Shown here piece after piece: positions 1 to 8,282 of a stretch of 64,000 nt of DNA; positions within the stretch are counted from its first letter, which is position 1, and each line of letters opens with the position of its first letter. The stretch is taken from positions 369,260 to 433,259 of the forward strand of contig NZ_SHKX01000011.1 of assembly GCF_004217445.1 (NCBI RefSeq), given 5' to 3'. The notes under the pieces were generated by a model. It had not been told where the DNA came from, did not search any database, and worked only from the letters and a program-made list of their open reading frames with translations. The position numbers and the translations under genes are program-made. This stretch comes from Fluviicoccus keumensis. Lineage in GTDB: Bacteria > Pseudomonadota > Gammaproteobacteria > Pseudomonadales > Moraxellaceae.

Positions 1-99
1 GACAAGTCGGACAAGTCGGACAAGTCGGACAAGTCGGACAAGTCGGACAAGTCGGACAAGTCGGACAAGTCGGACAAGTCGGACAAGTCGGACAAGTCG
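1..99 (+). repeat. Perfect 9-bp tandem repeat (GACAAGTCG x11) inside the amidase gene
   Basis: Eleven uninterrupted identical copies of GACAAGTCG run from the window edge to base 99, followed by a diverged copy GACAAGAAG at 100-108. The unit is a multiple of three, so copy-number changes only alter the length of the Asp-Lys-Ser linker. The array may continue upstream. Perfect identity suggests recent or ongoing slippage. Confidence 0.95.
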
Positions 100-285
100 G
101 ACAAGAAGCCTGCCGTGGCGGCGGAAAAACCCGCCAAGGCCACCACGCATACCGTCAAGGTCGGTGACAGCCTGTCCTCTATCGCGGTGCATTACGGCGT
201 CACGGAAAAGGCCCTGCGCGAGGCCAACAAGTTGAAGGATGACAACGTCATGCTGGGTAAATCCCTGAAGATCCCCGCGCCATGA
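1..285 (+). CDS. C-terminal end of a LysM-containing N-acetylmuramoyl-L-alanine amidase (AmiB/AmiC type), partial
   Basis: The gene enters from the left edge and ends in TGA at 283-285. The visible part encodes a run of Asp-Lys-Ser tripeptides, a short Lys/Ala/Pro linker and one LysM peptidoglycan-binding domain (TVKVGDSLSSIAVHYGV... to the end). The amidase catalytic domain is not in the window. The identity is inferred from context: in gammaproteobacteria a periplasmic amidase gene with C-terminal LysM lies directly before mutL. The stop overlaps the mutL start by four bases (ATGA), which suggests translational coupling. The DKS run would be a highly charged flexible spacer between catalytic domain and LysM. 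Confidence 0.8.
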   Translation, partial: DKSDKSDKSDKSDKSDKSDKSDKSDKSDKSDKSDKKPAVAAEKPAKATTHTVKVGDSLSSIAVHYGVTEKALREANKLKDDNVMLGKSLKIPAP

Positions 286-2129
286 CCGGTCGAATTCATT
301 TGCTGGATACCCGGCTGGCCAACCAGATCGCCGCCGGAGAAGTGGTTGAGCGTCCGGCCTCGGTCATCAAGGAGTTGCTAGAAAACGCGCTGGATGCCGG
401 AGCTACCCAGATCGATATCCAGGTCGAGGAGGGTGGAACCCGGCTGATCCAGATTCGAGATAATGGCGGCGGCATAGACCGTGACGACCTGCCCCTGGCG
501 CTGGCCCGTCACGCCACCAGCAAGATTTCAACACTGGAAGATCTGGACGCCGTAGCGACGCTGGGCTTTCGCGGCGAAGCGCTGGCCTCGATCGCCTCGG
601 TCTCGCGCCTGACCATGACTTCCAGCACCGATGACAGCGGCGTCGGCTGGAGCGTGCATACCGAGGGGCGTGACATGGAGCCGGTGCTGAGCGCCGCCAG
701 CCATCCGCGCGGCACCACCGTTGCTGTCCGCGACCTGTTTTTCAACACGCCCGCGCGCCGCAAGTTCCTGCGCACGGTGAACACTGAGTTGGGGCACCTG
801 GAAGAAGTGGTGCGCCGGTTGTGCCTGTTCAACTTCCAGGTCGGTTTCCGGTTAACGCATAACGGCACGCTGCGCTGGCAATTCCGCCCCGCGCCGGATG
901 AAGCCGAGCAGCGCCGCCGTATCAGCACCTTGTGCGGTCAGGCCTTCATGGACGCAGCCACGCCGTTGCTGGTGGAAACGCATGGCCTCAGCCTGGGCGG
1001 GTGGCTGGGCAGCCCGTCCGTGGCGCGCGGTCAGGCCGATATGCAGTATTTCTATGTGAATGGTCGTGTGGTGCGCGACAAGGTGGTCACCCACGCCATC
1101 CGCTCCGCCTACAGCGATGTGCTGGCGCACGGTCGTCATCCCGCGTATGTCCTGTTCTTCGAACTGGATCCCGCCGCCGTTGATGTCAATGTCCACCCCA
1201 CCAAGCATGAAGTGCGTTTCCGTGACCAGCGCGTAGTCCACGAATTTCTGGCGAGGACCATCCATCGCGCCCTGGCGGGGTTGAAAACCGTCGCCCTGAC
1301 GCCGGAAACCCAAGCCGCTGGCTCCGTCGTTCCGTCAGTTGTGGCCGAACAGTCGTTGTTGTCATTAGCGGTTTCTCCCGGCGCGCCGGGCGCAGGGGTG
1401 GCTTGGTCCCCGCAACCGGCAACACCGGTTCCGCGTGAACTTCGCGACAGCCTCTCGGATTATCTGGCTCCGTTGCGGGATTTGCCCGATGACGCCCCGA
1501 TGCCCAGGCCGGAAGCCTTGCCCGATACGACAGCCGTTCCCGGCATGCCGCCGTTGGGCTATGCGCTGGCGCAACTGCATGGCATTTATATCCTGGCTCA
1601 GAATGCCCAGGGGCTGGTGATTGTGGATATGCACGCCGCGCACGAGCGGCTGGTATATGAGCGCCTGAAAGTGGCCTGGGAGACCGGTCGTCTGGCCTCG
1701 CAGCCGTTGCTGATTCCGCAAACGGTAGCCTTGTCCCGCACCGAGGCCGAACTGGCCGAGCAGGGTCGGGAATGGTTCAGTCGGCTGGGTTTCGAGGTCG
1801 ATCGTATTGGTGAAGAAGCGCTGGCGATCCGCGCTGTGCCGGCGTTATTGCCGAAGGCGGATATTCTGCCGCTGGTGCGGGATGTGGTGGCGGACTTGCG
1901 GGAACACGGCCAATCCACGCGCGTGGAGGAGGCGATCAATGAGCTTTTCGGCACCATGGCCTGTCATGGCGCGGTGCGCGCCAACCGTTCGCTGACCTTG
2001 CCGGAAATGAACATGTTGCTGCGCGACATGGAAGCCACGGAATTCAGCAGCCAATGCAACCACGGCCGTCCGACCTGGCGGCAAATGTCGCTGGCGGAGC
2101 TGGACAAGTTGTTCTGGCGGGGAAGGTAG
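282..2129 (+). CDS. mutL: DNA mismatch repair protein MutL
   Basis: 615 aa, full length. The N-terminal GHKL ATPase half shows ELLEN (31-35), DNGGGI (60-65) and RGEAL (97-101). The middle is a poorly conserved Pro/Ala-rich linker. The C-terminal dimerisation domain carries DMHAAHERLVYE (about 449-460), ACHGAV (about 560) and CNHGRPT (about 592). These match the DQHA(X)2E(X)4E, ACR and CPHGRP metal-binding motifs of MutL proteins with latent nicking endonuclease activity, as in Pseudomonas, although Met replaces Gln in the first motif. MutL links MutS mismatch recognition to downstream repair. ATG overlaps the preceding amidase stop by 4 nt. A strong bidirectional terminator follows. Confidence 0.97.
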   Translation: MTGRIHLLDTRLANQIAAGEVVERPASVIKELLENALDAGATQIDIQVEEGGTRLIQIRDNGGGIDRDDLPLALARHATSKISTLEDLDAVATLGFRGEALASIASVSRLTMTSSTDDSGVGWSVHTEGRDMEPVLSAASHPRGTTVAVRDLFFNTPARRKFLRTVNTELGHLEEVVRRLCLFNFQVGFRLTHNGTLRWQFRPAPDEAEQRRRISTLCGQAFMDAATPLLVETHGLSLGGWLGSPSVARGQADMQYFYVNGRVVRDKVVTHAIRSAYSDVLAHGRHPAYVLFFELDPAAVDVNVHPTKHEVRFRDQRVVHEFLARTIHRALAGLKTVALTPETQAAGSVVPSVVAEQSLLSLAVSPGAPGAGVAWSPQPATPVPRELRDSLSDYLAPLRDLPDDAPMPRPEALPDTTAVPGMPPLGYALAQLHGIYILAQNAQGLVIVDMHAAHERLVYERLKVAWETGRLASQPLLIPQTVALSRTEAELAEQGREWFSRLGFEVDRIGEEALAIRAVPALLPKADILPLVRDVVADLREHGQSTRVEEAINELFGTMACHGAVRANRSLTLPEMNMLLRDMEATEFSSQCNHGRPTWRQMSLAELDKLFWRGR

Positions 2130-2150
2130 CAGGGCGGGGCGGCACGAATG

Positions 2151-2188
2151 AAAAAAGGGGCGTACCTGGGTACGCCCCTTTTGATTTT
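2151..2188. terminator. Bidirectional rho-independent terminator between mutL and the convergent lipoprotein gene
   Basis: An A6 run, then stem GGGGCGTACC, loop, GGTACGCCCC and a T-rich tail. The A-run on one side and T-run on the other allow termination from both directions, fitting the two convergent genes. Confidence 0.85.
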
Positions 2189-3225
2189 TACTTCACCGAG
2201 TCAATGATGTCATTGAATTGGTTGACGTTGATGTTCAGCTTGCGCTCGTCCCAGAACTGGCTGAAGCCGATGGTCGGGGCGCGGCGGCCTTCATAGCGCA
2301 TCCAGTAACGGTCGGCGATTTCACGCACCTGCATGGAGGCCATTTGGTCCAGCAGCCGGTATTTCGGGTTCAGCGCATCGGCCGGAATGGCTTCAAAACG
2401 CTTCAGGGCGTCGCGCAGCAGATCCTGGCGATCCTTGGCGGCGGCCATCGAAGCATAAATGGCGTGGGTCAGGCGAACGCCGCCCTGCAAGCCGACATCG
2501 GTAGAAGCCTGCAGGTCTTCCCAGGCCTTGGCCTCGGCGGCGGCGTTCTCGGGCAGGATGGTTGTCAGCGCGGCGCGGATGGCCTTCGGCTCACCCCACC
2601 ATTTTTCGTTATCCAGGCACTTCATGGCGCGGCCCACCTTGGCGGGAATCCCCATGTCCACATCGATCAGGCGGCCGGAGGCGATATCGTTCTGCAGGGC
2701 TTGCAGAGCAGAGGTCGCGCCGACCAGCATCACGTGTTCTTCAAAATCCTTGCTGAATTTCGGGCACTTGTCATCGCCGATTTCATAGCCGTATTTGGTG
2801 CGGAAATAGTTGGCCATGTAGGTGTACGACTTCAGCTGGCGGTTGCCGGCGTCGCGGTTCAGCAGTTGCTGGGCAATCCGCGCATCGGTGGCGATCTTCA
2901 CCCAACCCTGGTTTTGCGCCAGGCTGGACCACAGTTCCTTTTCCACGGCTTCGTGCTCGGTGCACATGGCGGCGCCCGCATAGCTGACGGACAGCATCAG
3001 GTCGCTGTTCACATTGAAAGCGTTGTAGCCCAGCAGCAGGGGGACGAAGCTTTCATTGGAGTGACAGATCAGGCTGATGTCGTCCAGCTGCATGGCGGCC
3101 GGAACCACATGGTCCTGCGAGAACTTGTTGATTTCGGAGCCGATGAGGTGATTCACCGAGCATCCCGACCCGGCCAGAACGACTCCGGCCAGTGCGGCAG
3201 CCTTGAAGAGGCGGACTATTTTCAT
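2188..3225 (-). CDS. Putative lipoprotein of unknown function
   Basis: 345 aa from the ATG at 3225. An upstream ATG at 3276 would add 17 residues before the signal sequence and is less likely. The N-terminus (MKIVRLFKAAALAGVVLAGSGCS) is a basic n-region plus hydrophobic stretch ending in a Cys, so probably a lipoprotein, though the lipobox has Gly at -3 rather than Leu. The rest is mostly alpha-helical with several Cys residues and no motif that I recognise. It is convergent with mutL and divergent from miaA, interrupting the mutL-miaA order usual in the gammaproteobacteria. The function is unknown. Confidence 0.75.
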   Translation of the reverse strand: MKIVRLFKAAALAGVVLAGSGCSVNHLIGSEINKFSQDHVVPAAMQLDDISLICHSNESFVPLLLGYNAFNVNSDLMLSVSYAGAAMCTEHEAVEKELWSSLAQNQGWVKIATDARIAQQLLNRDAGNRQLKSYTYMANYFRTKYGYEIGDDKCPKFSKDFEEHVMLVGATSALQALQNDIASGRLIDVDMGIPAKVGRAMKCLDNEKWWGEPKAIRAALTTILPENAAAEAKAWEDLQASTDVGLQGGVRLTHAIYASMAAAKDRQDLLRDALKRFEAIPADALNPKYRLLDQMASMQVREIADRYWMRYEGRRAPTIGFSQFWDERKLNINVNQFNDIIDSVK

Positions 3226-3406
3226 ATTGTTATTCCGTTGGGGGTAGTGTTGTGCAAAATGAAATGAATGTAACAAGACCGAGCCGGTTCGACAATCTTT
3301 TTACTGTCAAGTTGTGAGGGTATTACCAAAAATGATGAGATGGAAAACAGGCGGATGGGCTGTCCTGCCATTACAATAACGCCAGTCAATATTACGGAAC
3401 GCTTTC

Positions 3407-4384
3407 ATGCCTCTCGCCTTGCCGGATCAGCCGCTGCCTCCCGCCGTTTTCCTGATGGGGCCGACCGCCAGCGGCAAGACCGAACTGGCCATTCAGCTGG
3501 CGGAAACCGGGCGCTTCGAGCTGATTTCAGTGGATTCCGGCATGATCTACCGGGGCATGGATATCGGCACCGCCAAACCCGATGCGGCCGAACTGGCGCG
3601 TGCCCCTCATCGCCTGATCGACGTGATTGATCCGGCCGAGGCCTGGTCCGCCGCCGATTTCCGCCGCGCCGCGCTCTCCGCGATGGAGGAAATTCATGCC
3701 GCCGGACGCATTCCGCTGCTGGTCGGCGGCACCATGCTCTATTTCAAGGTGCTGAAGGACGGTCTGGCCGACATGCCCGAAGCCGATGAGGGCGTGCGCG
3801 CCGCCATTCTGGCGGATGCCCTGCAAAACGGCTGGCCGTCCATTCATGCGCGCCTGGCCGAAGTGGACCCGGTGACGGCGGCGCGCCTCAAGCCGAACGA
3901 CTCCCAGCGGTTGCAACGCGCGCTCGAAGTCTGGCTGGTGACCGGCAAGCCGATGTCGCAATGGCACGCCGAACAGCAAAGCCAGTCCCTGCCGTGGAGC
4001 GTGCTGGAGCTGGCGCTGATGCCGGATGACCGCGCCGTGCTGCACGAGCGCATCGAGCGCCGTTTCGACCTGATGCTGGAGCGCGGTTTCATTGAAGAAG
4101 TGGAGCGCCTGCGCGCGCGTGGCGACCTGTCACCGGATCTGCCGTCCATGCGCTCGGTGGGCTACCGGCAAGTCTGGGAATATCTGGACGGCCAGATGGA
4201 CCGGGAAGAAATGCGCTATCGCGGCATTGTCGCCACACGGCAGTTGGCGAAGCGCCAGTTCACCTGGCTGCGCGGTTTTGGCGATTCCGTTCACTTTTTG
4301 ACAACAGAAGCGGTGCCGATTGTTCGACAGAAAGCCTTGCAAAAAGTGGAAAACCACCTCAAATTAGACACTGGCAAGTGCTGA
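3407..4384 (+). CDS. miaA: tRNA dimethylallyltransferase MiaA
   Basis: 325 aa. MiaA transfers a dimethylallyl group to N6 of A37 in tRNAs that read UNN codons. The P-loop GPTASGKTELA lies near residues 19-29, followed by VDSGMIYRGMDIGTAKP (substrate-binding) and the RAPH/IDVIDP block. DSQRLQRALEV and the C-terminal SVGYRQVWEYL and TRQLAKRQFTWLR segments are typical of the family. It lies directly before hfq, the standard miaA-hfq-hflX order. Length is normal. Confidence 0.97.
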   Translation: MPLALPDQPLPPAVFLMGPTASGKTELAIQLAETGRFELISVDSGMIYRGMDIGTAKPDAAELARAPHRLIDVIDPAEAWSAADFRRAALSAMEEIHAAGRIPLLVGGTMLYFKVLKDGLADMPEADEGVRAAILADALQNGWPSIHARLAEVDPVTAARLKPNDSQRLQRALEVWLVTGKPMSQWHAEQQSQSLPWSVLELALMPDDRAVLHERIERRFDLMLERGFIEEVERLRARGDLSPDLPSMRSVGYRQVWEYLDGQMDREEMRYRGIVATRQLAKRQFTWLRGFGDSVHFLTTEAVPIVRQKALQKVENHLKLDTGKC

Positions 4385-4457
4385 TTTTGTCTTGTCTTTT
4401 ATTTTTGCGCTGATACAAAACCCTTAATGTCTGCCATTTGGCAGAGGAGAAAACATC

Positions 4458-4775
4458 ATGTCGAAAGGGCAAACTTTACAAGACCCGTTCCTGAACGCCC
4501 TCCGCAAGGAGCGTATCCCCGTCTCCATCTTCCTGGTGAACGGTATCAAACTGCAGGGCCAGATCGAATCCTTCGACCAGTACGTCGTACTGTTGAAGAA
4601 CACCGTCAGCCAGATGGTGTACAAGCACGCCATTTCCACCGTCGTTCCGTCGCGCAACCCCCGTCCGGTGGGTGCTCCCGCCGCCGGCGGCGCCATTGGC
4701 CCGATGACCAGCGGCACCATGGGCGGCGGTTATCCGTCGCCCTATGACGGTGATGACCAGGATGCTCCGTACTGA
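4458..4775 (+). CDS. hfq: RNA chaperone Hfq
   Basis: 105 aa. The Sm core spans about residues 5-70: QDPFLNALRKERIPV, the Sm1 block with FLVNGIKLQGQIESFDQY, and Sm2 with YKHAISTVVP. A glycine-rich acidic C-terminal tail follows and ends DDQDAPY. AGGAG at about 4445-4449 is a strong ribosome site. Hfq binds sRNAs on its proximal face and A-rich (ARN) repeats on its distal face. In Pseudomonas it works with Crc in catabolite repression and is titrated by CrcZ, which is relevant to the CrcZ-like RNA called at 43830-44043. No crc gene is in the window. Confidence 0.98.
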   Translation: MSKGQTLQDPFLNALRKERIPVSIFLVNGIKLQGQIESFDQYVVLLKNTVSQMVYKHAISTVVPSRNPRPVGAPAAGGAIGPMTSGTMGGGYPSPYDGDDQDAPY

Positions 4776-4800
4776 TCCCGGCCCGTCCGTGGTGATACGC

Positions 4801-4826
4801 AAAGCCGCCTTCGGGCGGCTTTGTCG
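4801..4826 (+). terminator. Rho-independent terminator after hfq
   Basis: Stem AAAGCCGCC, loop TTCG, GGCGGCTTT, then GTCGTTT. The 9-bp perfect stem with a UUCG tetraloop lies 25 nt after the hfq stop. It separates hfq from the downstream barrel gene. Confidence 0.85.
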
Positions 4827-4910
4827 TTTCCGGGGTGCGACAACATGTCGCAGTTTGTCGCGCCGGGGCAGCCGGTAGAATCCGCGCATTCAATTTCCCG
4901 GTATTCCTTC

Positions 4911-5861
4911 ATGCATCCGCGTTCCTTTGCCTTGTCCTTGCTGGTCCTGAGTCTGGCCGCCGTCAACGCTAAGGCCTGTTCCAGTTGCGGGTGCACACTG
5001 AATTCGGACTGGGTCAGCCAAGGGCTGGACAGCAAGCCGGGTTTCGCACTGGATCTGCGTTACGACTTTATCGATCAGACCGCGTTGCGCGAAGGCAACG
5101 GCTCGGCCACCGCGCCCGCCATTCCGGCGGCGGAAGAGGTGGAACAACGCACCACCAACCGCTATATCACGGCAACGCTGGGTTATAACCCCAATCGCGC
5201 CTGGGGTTTCAGCGTGGTGCTGCCGTATCTGGATCGCTCGCACAGCACCATTGTTGACGGCGATACCGACATCACCACCTCGCATACCCGTAGCCTGGGT
5301 GATATCAAAGTGATGGCCCGCTATCAGGGCTTTTCCACAGACGGCGATTCCGGGCTGATTGTCGGTCTGAAGCTACCCACCGGCAGTCGGGACTTCCGGT
5401 TCAACGGCGGCCCGCAAGCCGGCACCGATCTGGACCGCAGCCTGCAACCGGGCACAGGCAGCACCGACCTGATCATTGGCGGCTTTCGCACCGGCAGCCT
5501 GAACCGGGATTGGGATTGGTATGCGCAAGGCTTGGTGCAAGCGCCAGTTAAGATTCGTGATGAGTTTCGTCCGGGCGCGGTGTTCAGCGTGAATGGCGGT
5601 TTCCGCTACATGGCGCTGACCCGGTGGGAGCCGCAGGTGCAGGTCAACGCACTGGAGCGTCGGCCGGATGGCGGCGCTAATGGTGACGCGGCCACCAGCG
5701 GCGGACGGTCGTTTTATGTCAGTCCGGGTCTGGCCTATACGCCCGGCAAGAAGCTGAGCGTCTATGGTTTCGTGCAGCTGCCGGTAGTGCAGCATGTGAC
5801 CGGCCTGCAGCTGGCGCCGCGCTGGTCGGCGGCGGTCGGGGTGTCAACGCATTTCAATTAA
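4911..5861 (+). CDS. Putative outer-membrane beta-barrel protein with N-terminal CSSCGC motif
   Basis: 316 aa from the ATG at 4911. The frame is open further upstream, but only this start gives a clean signal peptide (MHPRSFALSLLVLSLAAVNA). The mature N-terminus begins KACSSCGCTLNSDW, a Cys-rich motif that may bind metal or be redox active. The rest has alternating amphipathic strands with aromatic and Gly residues (FALDLRYDFID, WGFSVVLPYL, FRYMALTRWEPQVQVNALE) and ends in a strand finishing HFN, as in outer-membrane barrels of the MetA/phenol-degradation transporter-like group. It is convergent, with 21 nt between stops, with a TlpA-like thioredoxin gene, hinting at a shared periplasmic redox or metal role. 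Substrate unknown. Confidence 0.65.
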   Translation: MHPRSFALSLLVLSLAAVNAKACSSCGCTLNSDWVSQGLDSKPGFALDLRYDFIDQTALREGNGSATAPAIPAAEEVEQRTTNRYITATLGYNPNRAWGFSVVLPYLDRSHSTIVDGDTDITTSHTRSLGDIKVMARYQGFSTDGDSGLIVGLKLPTGSRDFRFNGGPQAGTDLDRSLQPGTGSTDLIIGGFRTGSLNRDWDWYAQGLVQAPVKIRDEFRPGAVFSVNGGFRYMALTRWEPQVQVNALERRPDGGANGDAATSGGRSFYVSPGLAYTPGKKLSVYGFVQLPVVQHVTGLQLAPRWSAAVGVSTHFN

Positions 5862-5882
5862 CGATGATCGGGAGCGTCCACC

Positions 5883-6401
5883 TCAGGAGGGAGGCGCTTC
5901 CGCCAGCAGCGACTTCAACAGTTTCTCCAGCGCCGGAATATCCTCGCTTTGCAGACCCTCGCGGCCGTCCAGTCGTAATTTGCCTTGGCGGTCAATCACA
6001 AACAGGGTCGGTACGGCGCGGATCCGCCCGAAACCATCCACAGCGGCGGCATCTTCCAGCGCTACCGGGAACGACAGCCGTTCGGCCACGTGCCGGGCTG
6101 CGGCAATATCGTCCTTTTCCTCATCCACACTGACCGCCAGCAACTCCAGCCCTTGTCCGTGATACGTACGGTACAGCTTTTCCAGTTGCGGCAACTCCTG
6201 ACGGCAACTGGAACACCAGCTGGCCCAGAACACCACTATCCGCACCGGGCCGCGCCCGGCGTTGAAATGCAGCCGTGTCTTGCCGTCGAGCAGGGTCGCC
6301 GAAACAGCAGGCGCGATGCCGCCGGTTTGCAGGCGCGCGCTCACCGGCATGGCCAGCAACATCAGCAGGCTGCAGAGGGCGGTGGTTCGAAAGAATGTCA
6401 T
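5883..6401 (-). CDS. TlpA/ResA-like periplasmic thioredoxin-fold protein
   Basis: 172 aa from the ATG at 6401. The long frame opens upstream, but this start gives a signal peptide (MTFFRTTALCSLLMLLAMPVSA). The thioredoxin fold has the motif FWASWCSSC near residue 60, so the active site is CSSC rather than CxPC, then VSVDEEKDD and a cis-Pro segment AVPTLFVIDRQG. Such AhpC/TSA-Redoxin proteins act as periplasmic thiol-disulfide reductants, for example in cytochrome c maturation. It faces the CSSCGC barrel gene tail to tail and diverges from hflX. Confidence 0.85.
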   Translation of the reverse strand: MTFFRTTALCSLLMLLAMPVSARLQTGGIAPAVSATLLDGKTRLHFNAGRGPVRIVVFWASWCSSCRQELPQLEKLYRTYHGQGLELLAVSVDEEKDDIAAARHVAERLSFPVALEDAAAVDGFGRIRAVPTLFVIDRQGKLRLDGREGLQSEDIPALEKLLKSLLAEAPPS

Positions 6402-6526
6402 TGCGGAATCCGGGGGAGTGCAGGTGTGCATGATAACCCGTCCTCCGCCAAAAAAATCCCATCCCCGTTTGGCTTTCGTCCGGGCAGCGCTCATAATCGT
6501 TTCACGCCTTATCAACGGATATCCCT

Positions 6527-7855
6527 GTGGAATTTTTTGAACGACATCAGGGTGGCGAACGCGCCATCCTGGTTCACCTGGACCTGAAACAACAAGCCGC
6601 CAGTCTGGATGAAGACCTGGAAGAGTTCCTGCTGCTGGCTAAGTCCGCCGGCGCGGAAATCCTGGCGACGGTCACCGGCAGTCGCCAGAAACCTGATGCC
6701 CGCCTGTACGCCGGCAGCGGCAAGGTTGCCGAGATCGCCGCGCTGGTGCAGGAAAAGGAAGCGGAGCTGGTGTTGTTCAACCACTCGCTGACGCCCGCGC
6801 AGGAACGTAACCTGGAAAAGGAACTGCAATGCCGGGTGCTGGACCGCACCGGTCTCATCCTTGATATTTTCGCCCAGCGCGCCCAGACCTTTGAAGGTAA
6901 GTTGCAGGTGGAACTGGCGCAGCTGAGCCACCTCAGTTCGCGGCTGGTGCGCGGCTGGACCCACCTGGAACGGCAGAAGGGCGGTATCGGCCTGCGCGGC
7001 CCCGGTGAAACGCAGCTGGAAACCGACCGCCGTCTGCTGAAGAACCGCGTCACCATGCTGAGCGAGCGGCTGGAAAAAGTCCGCCAGAACCGTCAGCAGG
7101 GCCGGGCTTCGCGCCAGAAAGCCGCCATTCCCACCGTGTCGCTGGTGGGCTATACCAACGCCGGAAAATCCACGCTGTTCAACCGCGTCACCCACGCCGA
7201 GGTGTACGCCGACGACCGCCTGTTCGCCACGCTTGATCCAACGTTGCGCCGCATCGACATGCCCAGCATCGGGCCGGTGGTGCTGGTCGATACCGTCGGT
7301 TTTGTGCGCCATTTGCCGCACCAGCTGGTCGAAGCCTTCCGCGCCACCCTTGAAGAAACACTCGAAGCCGATCTGCTGATGCACGTGGTGGATGCCGCCA
7401 GCGCCGAGCGCGACGCCCAGATCGAGGCGGTCAATGAGGTGCTGCATGAAATCGGCAGCACCACCCGCATCCTGATGGTCTACAACAAGATCGACCTGAT
7501 GGGCTCGCGCGAGCCGCGTATCGACGTAGACGACCAAGGATTGCCGGTGGTGGTGTGGATGTCGGCAATGACCGGCATCGGCGTGCACGAATTGAAGATG
7601 GCCGTTACCAGCCTGCTGGTGGGCGACCTGCGCGAGTTCACCCTGACGCTGCCGCCGGAACATTCCCGCCTGCGCGCCAAGTTCTATGAATTGGGTGCGG
7701 TGCTATCGGAAGACAGTGATGAAGACGGCGTTAACCGTATCCGCTTGCGCTTGACGGCGGCCTCGCTGGCGGAATGGCTGGGTCGTAACGGCATTGCCCC
7801 GGAAACGGTCGGCCTGACGGCCGAGGAACTGGGAATGGCGAAGGAAGCCTATTGA
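6527..7855 (+). CDS. hflX: Ribosome-associated GTPase HflX
   Basis: 442 aa starting at GTG 6527, which fits the usual Pseudomonas-type start (FFERH.GGERAILVHLD). The N-terminal HflX domain includes the glycine-rich ATP/ribosome-contact segment GGIGLRGPGETQLE. The G domain shows G1 GYTNAGKST, G3 DTVGF and G4 NKID. HflX splits or rescues stalled ribosomes, especially after heat or antibiotic stress. It belongs to the hfq-hflX neighbourhood, here split from hfq by the barrel/thioredoxin pair, so it probably has its own promoter in the 6402-6526 region. hflK and hflC do not follow. Confidence 0.96.
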   Translation: MEFFERHQGGERAILVHLDLKQQAASLDEDLEEFLLLAKSAGAEILATVTGSRQKPDARLYAGSGKVAEIAALVQEKEAELVLFNHSLTPAQERNLEKELQCRVLDRTGLILDIFAQRAQTFEGKLQVELAQLSHLSSRLVRGWTHLERQKGGIGLRGPGETQLETDRRLLKNRVTMLSERLEKVRQNRQQGRASRQKAAIPTVSLVGYTNAGKSTLFNRVTHAEVYADDRLFATLDPTLRRIDMPSIGPVVLVDTVGFVRHLPHQLVEAFRATLEETLEADLLMHVVDAASAERDAQIEAVNEVLHEIGSTTRILMVYNKIDLMGSREPRIDVDDQGLPVVVWMSAMTGIGVHELKMAVTSLLVGDLREFTLTLPPEHSRLRAKFYELGAVLSEDSDEDGVNRIRLRLTAASLAEWLGRNGIAPETVGLTAEELGMAKEAY

Positions 7856-7858
7856 ACG

Positions 7859-8215
7859 ATGGCCATTCCCTATGTGCTGGTGAAGTATCTGGTGACGGCC
7901 GCCGTAGTGGTGGCGGTTTCCGAGCTGGCGAAGCGCAGCGACAAGCTGGGTGCGTTGCTGGCCTCGTTGCCGCTGGTGACGGTGCTGACGCTGGTCTGGC
8001 TGTATGTGGAACAGCAACCGACGGACAAGATCGCCAATCACGCCTGGTATACGTTCTGGTACGTGGTGCCAACCTTGCCGATGTTCCTGCTGTTTCCGCG
8101 CTTGCTGGGTCAGTTGGGATTTGTCGGGGCGCTCGGGGTGTTTGTGCTGGGAACGATGGTCATCTTCGCCCTCTATGCCTGGCTCATGGCCAAAGCCGGT
8201 ATCGACCTCCTGTAG
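7859..8215 (+). CDS. DUF3147 family membrane protein
   Basis: 118 aa, very hydrophobic, with about four predicted transmembrane segments (PYVLVKYLVTAAVVVAV, LGALLASLPLVTVLTLVWLYV, WYVVPTLPMFLLFPRLL, GFVGALGVFVLGTMVIFALYAW). The pattern matches the DUF3147 family of small inner-membrane proteins, whose function is not established. It starts 3 nt after the hflX stop and is probably co-transcribed. The stop codon lies inside a REP-like palindrome. Confidence 0.8.
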   Translation: MAIPYVLVKYLVTAAVVVAVSELAKRSDKLGALLASLPLVTVLTLVWLYVEQQPTDKIANHAWYTFWYVVPTLPMFLLFPRLLGQLGFVGALGVFVLGTMVIFALYAWLMAKAGIDLL

Positions 8216-8280
8216 GTCGGGCTTCAGCCCGACACTATCCTTTGATCGGAGAGAGTTGTCGGGTTGAAACCCGACCTACA
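8211..8280. repeat. REP-like double palindrome between convergent genes
   Basis: The left arm TGTAGGTCGGGCTTCAGCCCGACA and right arm TGTCGGGTTGAAACCCGACCTACA are mirror copies separated by 22 nt. Each arm is itself a hairpin with the pattern GTCGGG-cTTCAg-CCCGAC. This resembles REP/BIME elements that are dispersed in gammaproteobacterial genomes and often mobilised by RAYT transposases. It sits between the stops of the DUF3147 gene and trhP and could also terminate both transcripts. No second copy was noticed in the window. Confidence 0.8.
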
Positions 8281-8282
8281 CA

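Noticed and set aside
2218..3267. Long open frame on the plus strand opposite the lipoprotein gene
   Set aside because: It is the antisense shadow of the minus-strand gene in GC-rich DNA: no ribosome site, low-complexity Gly/Val/His composition, and no recognisable family.
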